From Candidatus Aerophobota bacterium (GTDB lineage: Bacteria > Aerophobota > Aerophobia > Aerophobales > AE-B3A), in the NCBI GenBank assembly GCA_004376485.1, contig SOJT01000044.1:1-6286 (forward strand): 6,286 nucleotides of DNA, written 5' to 3'. Below are positions 1 to 6,129 of the stretch, in pieces. A program made the translations under genes and the position numbers. How positions within the stretch are numbered: position 1 is the first letter of the stretch; every line of letters begins with the position of its first letter. The notes below the pieces were generated by a model. The model was not told the origin of the DNA. It did no database searches and saw nothing but the letters and a program-made list of their open reading frames with translations.

Positions 1-30
1 GAAAAAATTCCAAAAATGATTTTTTGCCAT
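1..30 (-). CDS. Start of a downstream gene, cut by the window edge
   Basis: An ATG at 30-28 opens a frame reading MAKNHFWNFF before the window ends. It lies 15 bases after the hydrolase stop codon and has GGAAGG at 41-36, five bases before the ATG, which is good Shine-Dalgarno spacing. Position, strand and ribosome site suggest the next gene of the same operon. Ten residues are too few to name a family; I do not recognise it. The start could be spurious, because the stretch is very AT-rich and only ten codons are visible. Confidence 0.5.
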   Translation of the reverse strand, partial: MAKNHFWNFF

Positions 31-35
31 AGAAA

Positions 36-41
36 CCTTCC
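36..41 (-). promoter_or_regulatory. Ribosome binding site for the downstream partial gene
   Basis: GGAAGG on the minus strand, five bases before the ATG at 30. It sits in the 15-base gap after the hydrolase stop and is the main support for calling a gene at 1-30. Confidence 0.45.
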
Positions 42-45
42 GACT

Positions 46-3000
46 TTAAGCGAACTGAATGAAATTGCACAATAGTCTGCGAGCTACTGCCGTATGTAAG
101 GGGCTATTTGAATCAGTGAGTGCATCACAGAAACCGACAATATTACTTAAAATAATTTTGCCTTTTCCATAAGAAATTACAGCCACAGCTGTCCCAATTC
201 TGCGGTCATGGCCGTGGGAATATCCTACCACATGTTCCACATTCTTTCCCTCTAGAAGCATTCCGTCCGCACCATAGATGTCAGTGTCCTTGAAAAAATC
301 GCCCAAACCACGCACATCGGTCTGGTACTCCCAGCTAAAAGCGGTATTGACAGGCAAGGATTCAAAAAGTGGATGCTCTTTGACAAGATACCAGCTTCCC
401 ATCCAGGAGGCACGGGCAGGCCCTACCATCCCTTTGAATCCCACCACCTTCTCCTTGGCTAAAGTACTGGCCCAGCCTTTAGCTATTTGCCGGTCATTAG
501 CTATAAGAATTAAGGTTGTGCCATCCTGTGCAACACGGTTAAGAAGTTCTTTTTCTACTTTAACAGCTCCCGGACTTCTGCCTCCCACCAGGATATAATC
601 TAATGGTTTGAGTTTGGACGAATAATCCGGTAGACTCAGGCTCTTTTTTTTGCTTAAGAATTCGCTAATGGAATTCCCTGACTCCAGAATAGCACCGTTT
701 TCTGGCAGTTGAAGCGATTGCCAATCAATAACGAAAATTTCTTCCCTACCCTCTACCTTTTCTTTGCTCCCTGCTTTCAAGCAAGCTTTCAAGCTATAAT
801 GACCCGGCAAACTGTAACAACTGCTAATTATACCTTCCTTGAGGAGTTCTCCGTAAGTATCACCACCTTCTACTTTTATTTTCCAACCCATTTCATGGAG
901 AACTTTTCCGTCCGGACTAACTACTTGGAACTCTAAGCGACAGGAACCACTTAGGCCGACTTCATTTACAATATAGACATCACTGACTAAGGATCCACCT
1001 TTTTCTAAGACAAGATTACGTGATTTGATAGCCAGATATAGAGGACGGGTATAATACTTTATCAGCTCTGGATCTCCCTTAAAATTACGGAAGACATCCA
1101 CCAGTCCGCAGTGATTCTCAATAGGGGTACTCTCCCATCCACTGATAGCCATTCCATCATTTTCGTTACAGACTCGAATGTTCTCTATAATCCTTCCCCA
1201 GAAGTAATAAGACTTATTGCCAATACTGGTGGTTAAATCACCAACTGTGGGAAAGGCTTTTCTGAAGTTTTTCTCATCCAGAAACCTATCATAAGCCGCC
1301 CACCACTCCAGATGATCGGGCCTGTTATAGCCTCCAATGCCGGGATTTTCCTGATAAAATTTATGAATAGCTTCCAAATTGTCGGGGGTGCCAACTCCAA
1401 GTACTTCTCCCCAAAACACTATCTCTCCCTTATTATCACTACGATGAGAGAAGTCATGAGGACCATTATAAAGACTGTCCCGATAGATACCAGGTCCGCC
1501 CACAGTGTGCTGATCATACCAACCGCACCAGCCGGTGCCATCATCATGATAGTAAGTATCGTCATAAGGAAGAAAAAAAGCGTTTCCCTGACCGTATTCG
1601 GGACCGAACGAGGAGGGGGGAGCTTCTGACCAGGCAGATTTAAGAATTACTATTCTTGTAGGATCTAACTTGTGAACAAGATTCATAATCTCTTTAACAT
1701 AAGGGTTATCAGGAGGAACTTTTACCTGCTCATTTTGAATGCAATAAATGATCAATGAAGGGTGATTACGGTCTCTCAAGACCATTCGGCGAATTTTTTC
1801 CTTCTCGTATTTCCGCGTAAATTCGCTCTCACTCCAGGAAAAACAGCCTGCACCTGGTTCCTCATAGCGCAAAAGACCCATCTCGTCATGCTTTTGGAGA
1901 ACCTGCGACCTGCCAATATTGCGATGGAAGTTAAGCATATTCAGCCCTAAGGCTTTGGCAACCTTTACCTCTTTTTCTGCAAGCTCCTCAGTGGGAAATA
2001 GACCATTAAGAGGCCAAAAACCCCAGCTAATAGCTGACCTCAATACAATTCTCTTTCCATTCAAGTGAAGTTTTGCATCTTTCCCCAGACCCCTCGCTTC
2101 AAACCAACGAAATCCAAAATCCTGCTCTTTTGTATCTGTAATCTCTCCATCTCCTACACTTAATTTCACTCTAATAGTATAAAGATTTGGATCTTCTAAA
2201 TTCCATATTTTAGCCTCAGGCATACTAGCTGGATAGGAAAACACTGCTTTTCCTGGCTTAAGATTTATCTCATTAGCAGTATGCTTCCATTCAATATTTT
2301 CAGGATGATTCTTAGGAAAAATAGAAATAGTTAAATTCCCTTTAAGGGTTTCTTTTAAGGCATTCCTAATAGTAGTCTGAAGAGTAATCTGTCTAATCTG
2401 GGGCTTATTTTTAATGAAGATATCCTCTACCCAGACTGGATCAATGGCTATTAGCTTGATTCCAGTGTCCAATCCACCAAAACCGTGACTTAAAGGAAGC
2501 TCATAATCTCCCCATCGAAGAGGTGAAACTGCAAGGTCTTCCAAGTCAAAATCTGGCCAATCCAATCGTCCCCCTGGATTAGTGATGCGAACGGCAAGCC
2601 AGTTTTCCTCACCATATTGGGCTGCATCGGTTATATCTACCTCAAAGGGGGTCTCAGCAATGATGTTGTATCCTACAAGCTGCTCATTAAGGTAAACTTC
2701 CGCCCGCAGCCTGGCTCCAGGAAACTTTATCCGCAACCTTTTGCCTTCCCACCTCTTGGGGACAAATACCTTACGCCACCACCAGGAAACTCCTTGATAG
2801 ATACCATTACTTACTTCAGAATCATCATGGGCAAAGAAATACTCTGCCTGGTCATAATTGCGGCTCTCGTATTTCCCCCAGAAGTGCTCCTCCACTGTAC
2901 TGGGAAGGCTCACTTCTTTAACATCATCCTTAACCCCCTCTTTATTGTACATTCTTTCCCAGCCAATAGTGGGAGGATTGAGCGGAAGAGATTTGAGGTT

Positions 3001-3132
3001 AAATTCTCCAGGAAGATAAAGCGAATCATCCTTCCAGGATGCCTCTCTATCACACCAAAGACTCCAGGGTTTCTCACATAGGTTAATGATACCTCTACGG
3101 TACTTCATTTCATTGACTTTGATTTCGGTCAA
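46..3132 (-). CDS. Glycoside hydrolase family 2-type enzyme with a C-terminal GATase-like domain, cytoplasmic
   Basis: A retaining glycosidase-type enzyme of about 1,028 residues, probably acting on an imported oligosaccharide; the sugar specificity cannot be read from the sequence. Positions count from the TTG start. A sugar-binding jelly roll spans about 100-190 (GVSWWWRKVFVP; PFEVDITDA), then an Ig-like sandwich to about 340. The TIM barrel runs from about 340 (FGFRWFEARG, LHLNGKRIVLR, NFHRNIG, HDEMGLL). The acid/base candidate is E468 in IIYCIQNEQV; the nucleophile candidate is E576 in IVFWGEVLG. A further beta-sandwich region follows, and from about 840 to the end an alpha/beta region (LDYILVGG, GTTLILIAND, GKGKIILSN) resembling the non-catalytic glutamine-amidotransferase-like domains of some large glycosidases; no G-x-C-x-G elbow is visible. 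There is no signal peptide. TTG at 3132 is chosen because AAGGAGG lies five bases upstream; a TTG at 3162 would place that site inside the gene. It follows the transporter genes after a 169-base spacer. Family 2 is firm; beta-galactosidase, beta-glucuronidase and related activities all remain possible. Confidence 0.9.
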   Translation of the reverse strand: MTEIKVNEMKYRRGIINLCEKPWSLWCDREASWKDDSLYLPGEFNLKSLPLNPPTIGWERMYNKEGVKDDVKEVSLPSTVEEHFWGKYESRNYDQAEYFFAHDDSEVSNGIYQGVSWWWRKVFVPKRWEGKRLRIKFPGARLRAEVYLNEQLVGYNIIAETPFEVDITDAAQYGEENWLAVRITNPGGRLDWPDFDLEDLAVSPLRWGDYELPLSHGFGGLDTGIKLIAIDPVWVEDIFIKNKPQIRQITLQTTIRNALKETLKGNLTISIFPKNHPENIEWKHTANEINLKPGKAVFSYPASMPEAKIWNLEDPNLYTIRVKLSVGDGEITDTKEQDFGFRWFEARGLGKDAKLHLNGKRIVLRSAISWGFWPLNGLFPTEELAEKEVKVAKALGLNMLNFHRNIGRSQVLQKHDEMGLLRYEEPGAGCFSWSESEFTRKYEKEKIRRMVLRDRNHPSLIIYCIQNEQVKVPPDNPYVKEIMNLVHKLDPTRIVILKSAWSEAPPSSFGPEYGQGNAFFLPYDDTYYHDDGTGWCGWYDQHTVGGPGIYRDSLYNGPHDFSHRSDNKGEIVFWGEVLGVGTPDNLEAIHKFYQENPGIGGYNRPDHLEWWAAYDRFLDEKNFRKAFPTVGDLTTSIGNKSYYFWGRIIENIRVCNENDGMAISGWESTPIENHCGLVDVFRNFKGDPELIKYYTRPLYLAIKSRNLVLEKGGSLVSDVYIVNEVGLSGSCRLEFQVVSPDGKVLHEMGWKIKVEGGDTYGELLKEGIISSCYSLPGHYSLKACLKAGSKEKVEGREEIFVIDWQSLQLPENGAILESGNSISEFLSKKKSLSLPDYSSKLKPLDYILVGGRSPGAVKVEKELLNRVAQDGTTLILIANDRQIAKGWASTLAKEKVVGFKGMVGPARASWMGSWYLVKEHPLFESLPVNTAFSWEYQTDVRGLGDFFKDTDIYGADGMLLEGKNVEHVVGYSHGHDRRIGTAVAVISYGKGKIILSNIVGFCDALTDSNSPLHTAVARRLLCNFIQFA

Positions 3133-3137
3133 ATTTC

Positions 3138-3144
3138 CCTCCTT
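3138..3144 (-). promoter_or_regulatory. Ribosome binding site that fixes the hydrolase TTG start
   Basis: AAGGAGG on the minus strand, five bases upstream of TTG at 3132-3130. This is a near-perfect match to the 16S rRNA tail. It argues against both the upstream TTG at 3162 and the ATG at 3108, which has no such site before it. Confidence 0.8.
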
Positions 3145-3162
3145 CAAACACACTAATGTCAA

Positions 3163-3190
3163 AGATTAACATGATTCATTTTTTTGCCAA
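3163..3190 (-). promoter_or_regulatory. Possible sigma-70-type promoter for the hydrolase
   Basis: On the minus strand TTGGCA (3190-3185) matches the -35 consensus at five of six bases. After a 16-base spacer, TAATCT (3168-3163) matches the -10 at only three of six, including its A2 and T6. The placement would give a leader of roughly 20-25 bases with the AAGGAGG site inside it. The area is AT-rich, so such a match can occur by chance. If real, the hydrolase could be transcribed separately from the transporter genes. Confidence 0.25.
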
Positions 3191-3221
3191 ACTTTCTTTA
3201 TCCCAAAGTGGATTGACCTTT

Positions 3222-3305
3222 TTATTTTTCACCTCCCTCTTGGAGGGAAAACAGCTCTACACCTGCCAGGTTTATCCAGTACCTTCTTCCTCCTGCAGCT
3301 CTCAC
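3222..3305 (-). CDS. Candidate 27-residue open frame overlapping the end of the DppF-type gene
   Basis: A GTG at 3305-3303 overlaps the TGA stop of the preceding ATPase gene in a four-base GTGA, the arrangement typical of translationally coupled genes. The frame encodes 27 residues, including RRYWINLAGVELF, and ends with TAA at 3224-3222. It has no clear ribosome site of its own; the AAAGG before it is too close. The frame stays open upstream to a TGA at 3350-3348, and another GTG at 3326 would give 34 residues. I do not recognise the product. It could be chance; the only support is the overlap, the protein-like composition and its filling of about half the spacer. Confidence 0.22.
   Translation of the reverse strand: MRAAGGRRYWINLAGVELFSLQEGGEK
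3232..3250 (-). other. GC-rich hairpin in the ATPase-hydrolase spacer
   Basis: On the minus strand TCCCTC (3248-3243) and GAGGGA (3239-3234) pair as a six-base stem around a three-base loop. Two G-U pairs could extend it to eight. The 3' arm holds a GGGAGG sequence resembling a ribosome site. A-rich sequence, not a U tract, follows it, so it does not look like an intrinsic terminator. It could protect or process the mRNA between transporter and hydrolase; that role is inference. Confidence 0.35.
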
Positions 3306-4228
3306 CTTTGGACGTAAAGGAAGCACTTCACAAATACACCGTCTACGTCAAGGTCCGGTGGGATCTCACGCTTGCACTTGTCCATCACCTGGGGGCATCT
3401 TCCGGCGAACTTGCACCCCGCTCGCAGGTATTCCTCCCGCTCCAACTCTATGATCTCTGTCTTTCTCTGCCACCGCTGTTTAGGGTCGGCCTCGGGGATG
3501 GATTCCCGCAGGAGCTCCGTGTAGGGGTGTCTCGGCCTCATGAGGATCTCCTCTGCCTTCCCCATCTCCACCATATTTCCTCTGAACATGATGGTAATCC
3601 AGTCACACACGTAATAGGCGGTGGCGAGATCGTGGGTGATGTAGATCACACTCATCCCTTGCTCCTCTTTGAGTTTTCGGAACAGATTCACAACGGATAT
3701 CCGGATGGAGGCGTCTACCATAGACACAGGCTCATCAGCGATCAGAAGGGAAGGGTTGGTGAGGAGGGCCCGGGCGATGGAGATTCGTTGCAGCTGTCCT
3801 CCGGAGAACTCGCTGGGATATCGCCCGGCGACCTCCGGATAAGACAGGCCCACCGTCCTAAGGGTTTCATCGATCCGTTCCTTTGCCTTCTTCCGCCCCT
3901 GGGTGAGGCCGAAATTGTGTAGGGTCTCGAAGAAGTAGCGGTCCACCTGCCTTAAGGAGTTGAAAGTCTCGAAAGGATTCTGGAACACAGCCTGAATCCC
4001 GGCCGTCCGCCAAACGTTCCTGCGGTTCACTTGAGCGCCGTCCTTCCTCCAGTAGGTAATTTTCCCGGAGGTGGGCTCTTCGAAGCCGAGAATCATGCGG
4101 GCGACGGTAGTCTTCCCACAGCCGCTCTCCCCGGCCAGGCCGAAGATCTCAGCAGGACGGGCATGGAAAGAAACGTGGCTCACAGCTGTGATTCTGAACC
4201 TTGAGATCAAACTGCCCAAGTAGAACAC
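3302..4228 (-). CDS. DppF/OppF-type ABC transporter ATP-binding protein; true start probably upstream
   Basis: One of two ATPases powering the peptide/oligosaccharide-type importer, on the cytoplasmic face of the membrane. Numbered from the GTG at 4228 it has 308 residues: Walker A GESGCGKT at 33-40, Q-loop Q83, signature FSGGQ at 141-145, Walker B LLIADE at 161-166 with catalytic E166, the D-loop segment SMVDAS, and switch His H199. The C-terminal RHPYT segment (about 233-237) and cysteines 272, 278, 285 and 302 form the extension typical of this family, in which a 4Fe-4S cluster has been reported in some members. The GTG has no ribosome site. The same frame continues upstream through KILELQDITK, the usual first strand of these proteins, to a stop at 4279-4277, with no ATG, GTG or TTG. 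ATC at 4264 (320 residues) or ATA at 4255 would be non-standard starts behind AGGGAAGGG. The product identity is firm; only the start is in doubt. Confidence 0.93.
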   Translation of the reverse strand: MFYLGSLISRFRITAVSHVSFHARPAEIFGLAGESGCGKTTVARMILGFEEPTSGKITYWRKDGAQVNRRNVWRTAGIQAVFQNPFETFNSLRQVDRYFFETLHNFGLTQGRKKAKERIDETLRTVGLSYPEVAGRYPSEFSGGQLQRISIARALLTNPSLLIADEPVSMVDASIRISVVNLFRKLKEEQGMSVIYITHDLATAYYVCDWITIMFRGNMVEMGKAEEILMRPRHPYTELLRESIPEADPKQRWQRKTEIIELEREEYLRAGCKFAGRCPQVMDKCKREIPPDLDVDGVFVKCFLYVQR

Positions 4229-4256
4229 CTTGGTGATATCTTGGAGTTCAAGTATT

Positions 4257-5249
4257 TTATCGATATTTTCCCTTCCCTATCAGCCAGCAGGCCACCTTGT
4301 GTTTTTCCCCCACTTTGAGAAACCCGGGAACCTCCCCTCGGCACAGATCCATGGCAAACGGGCAGCGGGGATGAAAAGTGCAGCCGCTCGGCAGGTCCGC
4401 CAGAGAGGGTGGAGCCCCAGGTGCACTCTTCCGCATGCTCTTATCGCCGAACTTAGGAAGGGAGTCGATTAGGTATTTCGTGTAGGGGTGAAGAGGGTTT
4501 TCGAAGATCTCCTCTACCTGTGCTTCCTCGATCATCTTCCCTGCATACATGATACCGATGCGATCCGCTATGTTGGCGTGTACGCCCATATCGTGGGTTA
4601 CCAGGATGATGGTATTGCCCAACCGTTCCTGGATGTCTTTAAGAAAATTAATTACTCCCCGCTGAACCACCACGTCCAGTGCCGTGGTGGGCTCATCTGC
4701 GATCAGGATCCGCGGAGAAAGAAAAGTGGCCAGGGCAATGGTTACCCGTTGCCGCATCCCCCCAGAGAGCTGATGGGGATAGGTCTTAAGTAGTCGAGCA
4801 GGAAGTCCCAGCTCCACCAGGTGCCTCTTCGCCTGTTCCAATGCTTCCTTTCTCGTTTTCCCCATCACATGGCTTTCCAGGAAGTCGCCGAAGGAGTGCC
4901 CGATCTTGCGAATGGGATTGAGGACGCTCATGGAACCCTGGGGCACGTAGGCGATGTACTCCCATCGCAGCCTCCTTACCTCCTCGGGCTTTAAAGAAAG
5001 GACATCTACGACGGCCCCGTTCACGCGGTAAAAGACCTTCCCCCCTTTCCACCTCAACGGTGGAACCAGGAAGGAAAAAAGCGTTTTCAGCAAGGTGGTC
5101 TTGCCGCAGCCGCTCTCCCCAGCGATCCCGTATACCTCATTCTCCTCGATTTCCAGGTTCACGCCGTTTACGGCCTTGACCACCTTTTCAGTGCCGTACA
5201 TGTCCAGGACGTAATACGACTTAAGCTCTTCTGTTTCCAGTACCCACAT
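4257..5249 (-). CDS. DppD/OppD-type ABC transporter ATP-binding protein
   Basis: The second ATPase of the importer, 330 residues, partner of the DppF-type protein. Walker A GESGCGKT lies at 44-51, Q-loop Q104 in YVPQGS, signature LSGGM at 161-165, Walker B ILIADE at 181-186 with catalytic E186, D-loop ALD at 190-192 and switch His H219. The oligopeptide-family C-terminal motif NPLHPYT is at 251-257, followed by cysteines 290, 296, 303 and 321 with spacing like its partner's. All catalytic residues are present, so both ATP sites of a heterodimer could be active. ATG at 5249 is preceded by AAGGAG with nine bases between, and the gap to the permease stop is 13 bases. Its 3' end carries the ribosome site for the next gene. 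Whether the cargo is a peptide or a sugar cannot be told from the ATPase; the neighbouring hydrolase favours a sugar. Confidence 0.95.
   Translation of the reverse strand: MWVLETEELKSYYVLDMYGTEKVVKAVNGVNLEIEENEVYGIAGESGCGKTTLLKTLFSFLVPPLRWKGGKVFYRVNGAVVDVLSLKPEEVRRLRWEYIAYVPQGSMSVLNPIRKIGHSFGDFLESHVMGKTRKEALEQAKRHLVELGLPARLLKTYPHQLSGGMRQRVTIALATFLSPRILIADEPTTALDVVVQRGVINFLKDIQERLGNTIILVTHDMGVHANIADRIGIMYAGKMIEEAQVEEIFENPLHPYTKYLIDSLPKFGDKSMRKSAPGAPPSLADLPSGCTFHPRCPFAMDLCRGEVPGFLKVGEKHKVACWLIGKGKYR
4270..4278 (-). promoter_or_regulatory. Ribosome binding site for the DppF-type gene, inside the DppD-type gene
   Basis: AGGGAAGGG on the minus strand, within the last codons of the DppD-type gene. 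It is five bases before ATC at 4264 and 14 before ATA at 4255, but far too distant to serve the GTG at 4228. It supports initiation close to the DppD-type stop (TAA at 4259-4257) rather than at that GTG. Confidence 0.5.
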
Positions 5250-5258
5250 ACAGGAAGT

Positions 5259-5264
5259 CTCCTT
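5259..5264 (-). promoter_or_regulatory. Ribosome binding site for the DppD-type gene, overlapping the permease stop
   Basis: AAGGAG on the minus strand shares bases with the TAA stop of the permease gene (TAAGGAG) and lies nine bases before the ATG at 5249. The overlap suggests translational coupling. Confidence 0.75.
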
Positions 5265-6117
5265 ACCGTGCTCCCACCCGTTGGATACGGGTCCGGGGAT
5301 CCAGATACTCGCTGATACTGGCGGAAAGCCAGTAAAGCCCTATAAGCAAAAGGACCGTCAAACCAACAGGGGTTAATATCCACCACCAATGTCCAAGGAG
5401 CATTGCTTGGTAGGTAATCGCCCACCTAAGCGTAGTCCCAAGGGTTGGAACCTCCAATCTAACCAAACCAAGAATTGCTAACACAATTTCCATTCCGATC
5501 GCCCAGGCCATATTGTTGATAAGAGTGGAAAGGATAAGCGGCATAGTAAAAGGGGTATACTCTTTCATTACCAGGGGCAATGTGCTATTCCCCGAAAGGA
5601 TGGACGTCTGAGTGAACTCACGCTCACGCAGACTCAAGACCTGTGACCTGATCGTCCTGGCATCCCAGGCCCATCCGAAAAATGCAAGAAGGAATCCAAT
5701 GTTCACAAGGGTCATCGCTTCCCGCAGCAGCATTGCCACCAAAACAAGAATCAAGAATAGGGGTATCACCAAGAGTCCATCAGTGATACTCATCAGAATT
5801 CTGTCGATGAACCCTCCTTTGTACCCCGCAACAAAGCCGACAAGAACCGCAATAACCCTTGACAATACCGCGGCGATCACCGCGATGATCAGGGAGTTGC
5901 GTATAGCAAAGGTGGCCCCCCAAAAAATGTCTTGCCCTTTTGAATTAGTCCCCAGAATATGGGTCCAGGATGGGGGCGTGTCGCGTGGAACTTGAAGCCA
6001 TCTAATGGGATCATAAGGTGAAAATGCCGAAGACACTGCAAGAATCATTAGCAAAACCAAAAGAACAAAGCTAACTGCGAATCTATAATCTGTGAAAAGG
6101 TCTTTCAGCAACTTCAT
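5263..6117 (-). CDS. DppC/OppC-type ABC transporter permease
   Basis: An inner-membrane subunit of 284 residues that forms half of the import channel with the DppB-type permease. Hydrophobic stretches at about 12-32, 74-98, 107-130, 136-152, 190-218 and 247-268 fit six membrane spans. Family landmarks are HILGTNSKGQDIFWG (53-67), GYKGGFIDRILMSITD (98-113) and a C-terminal YLDPRTR (271-277). The cytoplasmic loop that docks on the ATPases (about 163-190, REREFTQTSILSG) occupies the usual place, but its E-A-A core is degenerate, with T and S where alanines are common; the conserved Gly remains. The ATG at 6117 has AGGTGATC just upstream, overlapping the stop of the previous gene, with a 10-base gap. 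The family is certain; the substrate is not visible. Confidence 0.95.
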   Translation of the reverse strand: MKLLKDLFTDYRFAVSFVLLVLLMILAVSSAFSPYDPIRWLQVPRDTPPSWTHILGTNSKGQDIFWGATFAIRNSLIIAVIAAVLSRVIAVLVGFVAGYKGGFIDRILMSITDGLLVIPLFLILVLVAMLLREAMTLVNIGFLLAFFGWAWDARTIRSQVLSLREREFTQTSILSGNSTLPLVMKEYTPFTMPLILSTLINNMAWAIGMEIVLAILGLVRLEVPTLGTTLRWAITYQAMLLGHWWWILTPVGLTVLLLIGLYWLSASISEYLDPRTRIQRVGAR

Positions 6118-6121
6118 GTCT

Positions 6122-6129
6122 GATCACCT
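6122..6129 (-). promoter_or_regulatory. Ribosome binding site for the DppC-type gene, overlapping the previous stop
   Basis: AGGTGATC on the minus strand pairs perfectly with the usual 3' tail of bacterial 16S rRNA. Its first bases lie in the TAG stop of the DppB-type gene, and four bases separate it from the ATG at 6117. This start is well supported. Confidence 0.75.

Noticed and set aside
11..27. A small inverted repeat (CAAAAA/TTTTTG) after the hydrolase, considered as a terminator.
   Set aside because: The stem is almost wholly A-T pairs and falls inside the start of the likely next gene.
2617..3081. A 154-residue plus-strand open frame opposite the hydrolase N-terminal domain.
   Set aside because: It is antisense to the conserved jelly-roll region and has no domain or ribosome site of note. 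Shorter plus-strand frames at 278-598, 709-936, 1312-1629 and 1762-1950 were dropped for the same reason.
3133..3162. A start for the hydrolase at TTG 3162, adding ten residues.
   Set aside because: The strong AAGGAGG site at 3144-3138 would then be inside the coding region, and the TTG at 3132 is at ideal spacing from it; the extra residues are not part of any domain.
3157..3162. A perfect TTGACA on the minus strand, considered as a -35 box.
   Set aside because: The matching -10 position falls on the ribosome site and start region of the hydrolase, with no TATAAT-like sequence.
3176..3232. An 18-codon minus-strand frame starting with GTG inside GGGAGGTGA.
   Set aside because: The ribosome-site-like bases abut the GTG with no spacing, the frame is tiny and rich in Lys and Asn as AT-rich DNA would give, and it overlaps the proposed -35 area.
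3232..3250. The spacer hairpin as a rho-independent terminator.
   Set aside because: No T run follows the stem on either strand; the minus strand continues with A-rich sequence.
3308..3922. A 204-residue open frame on the plus strand opposite the DppF-type gene.
   Set aside because: It lies wholly antisense to a gene with all ABC motifs intact, in a GC-rich stretch where long antisense frames are expected, and it shows no recognisable domain.
4786..5425. Minus-strand frames at 4786-5052 and 5168-5425 in another reading frame of the DppD- and DppC-type genes.
   Set aside because: They overlap real genes with intact motifs and their translations are low-complexity or lack any family signature.
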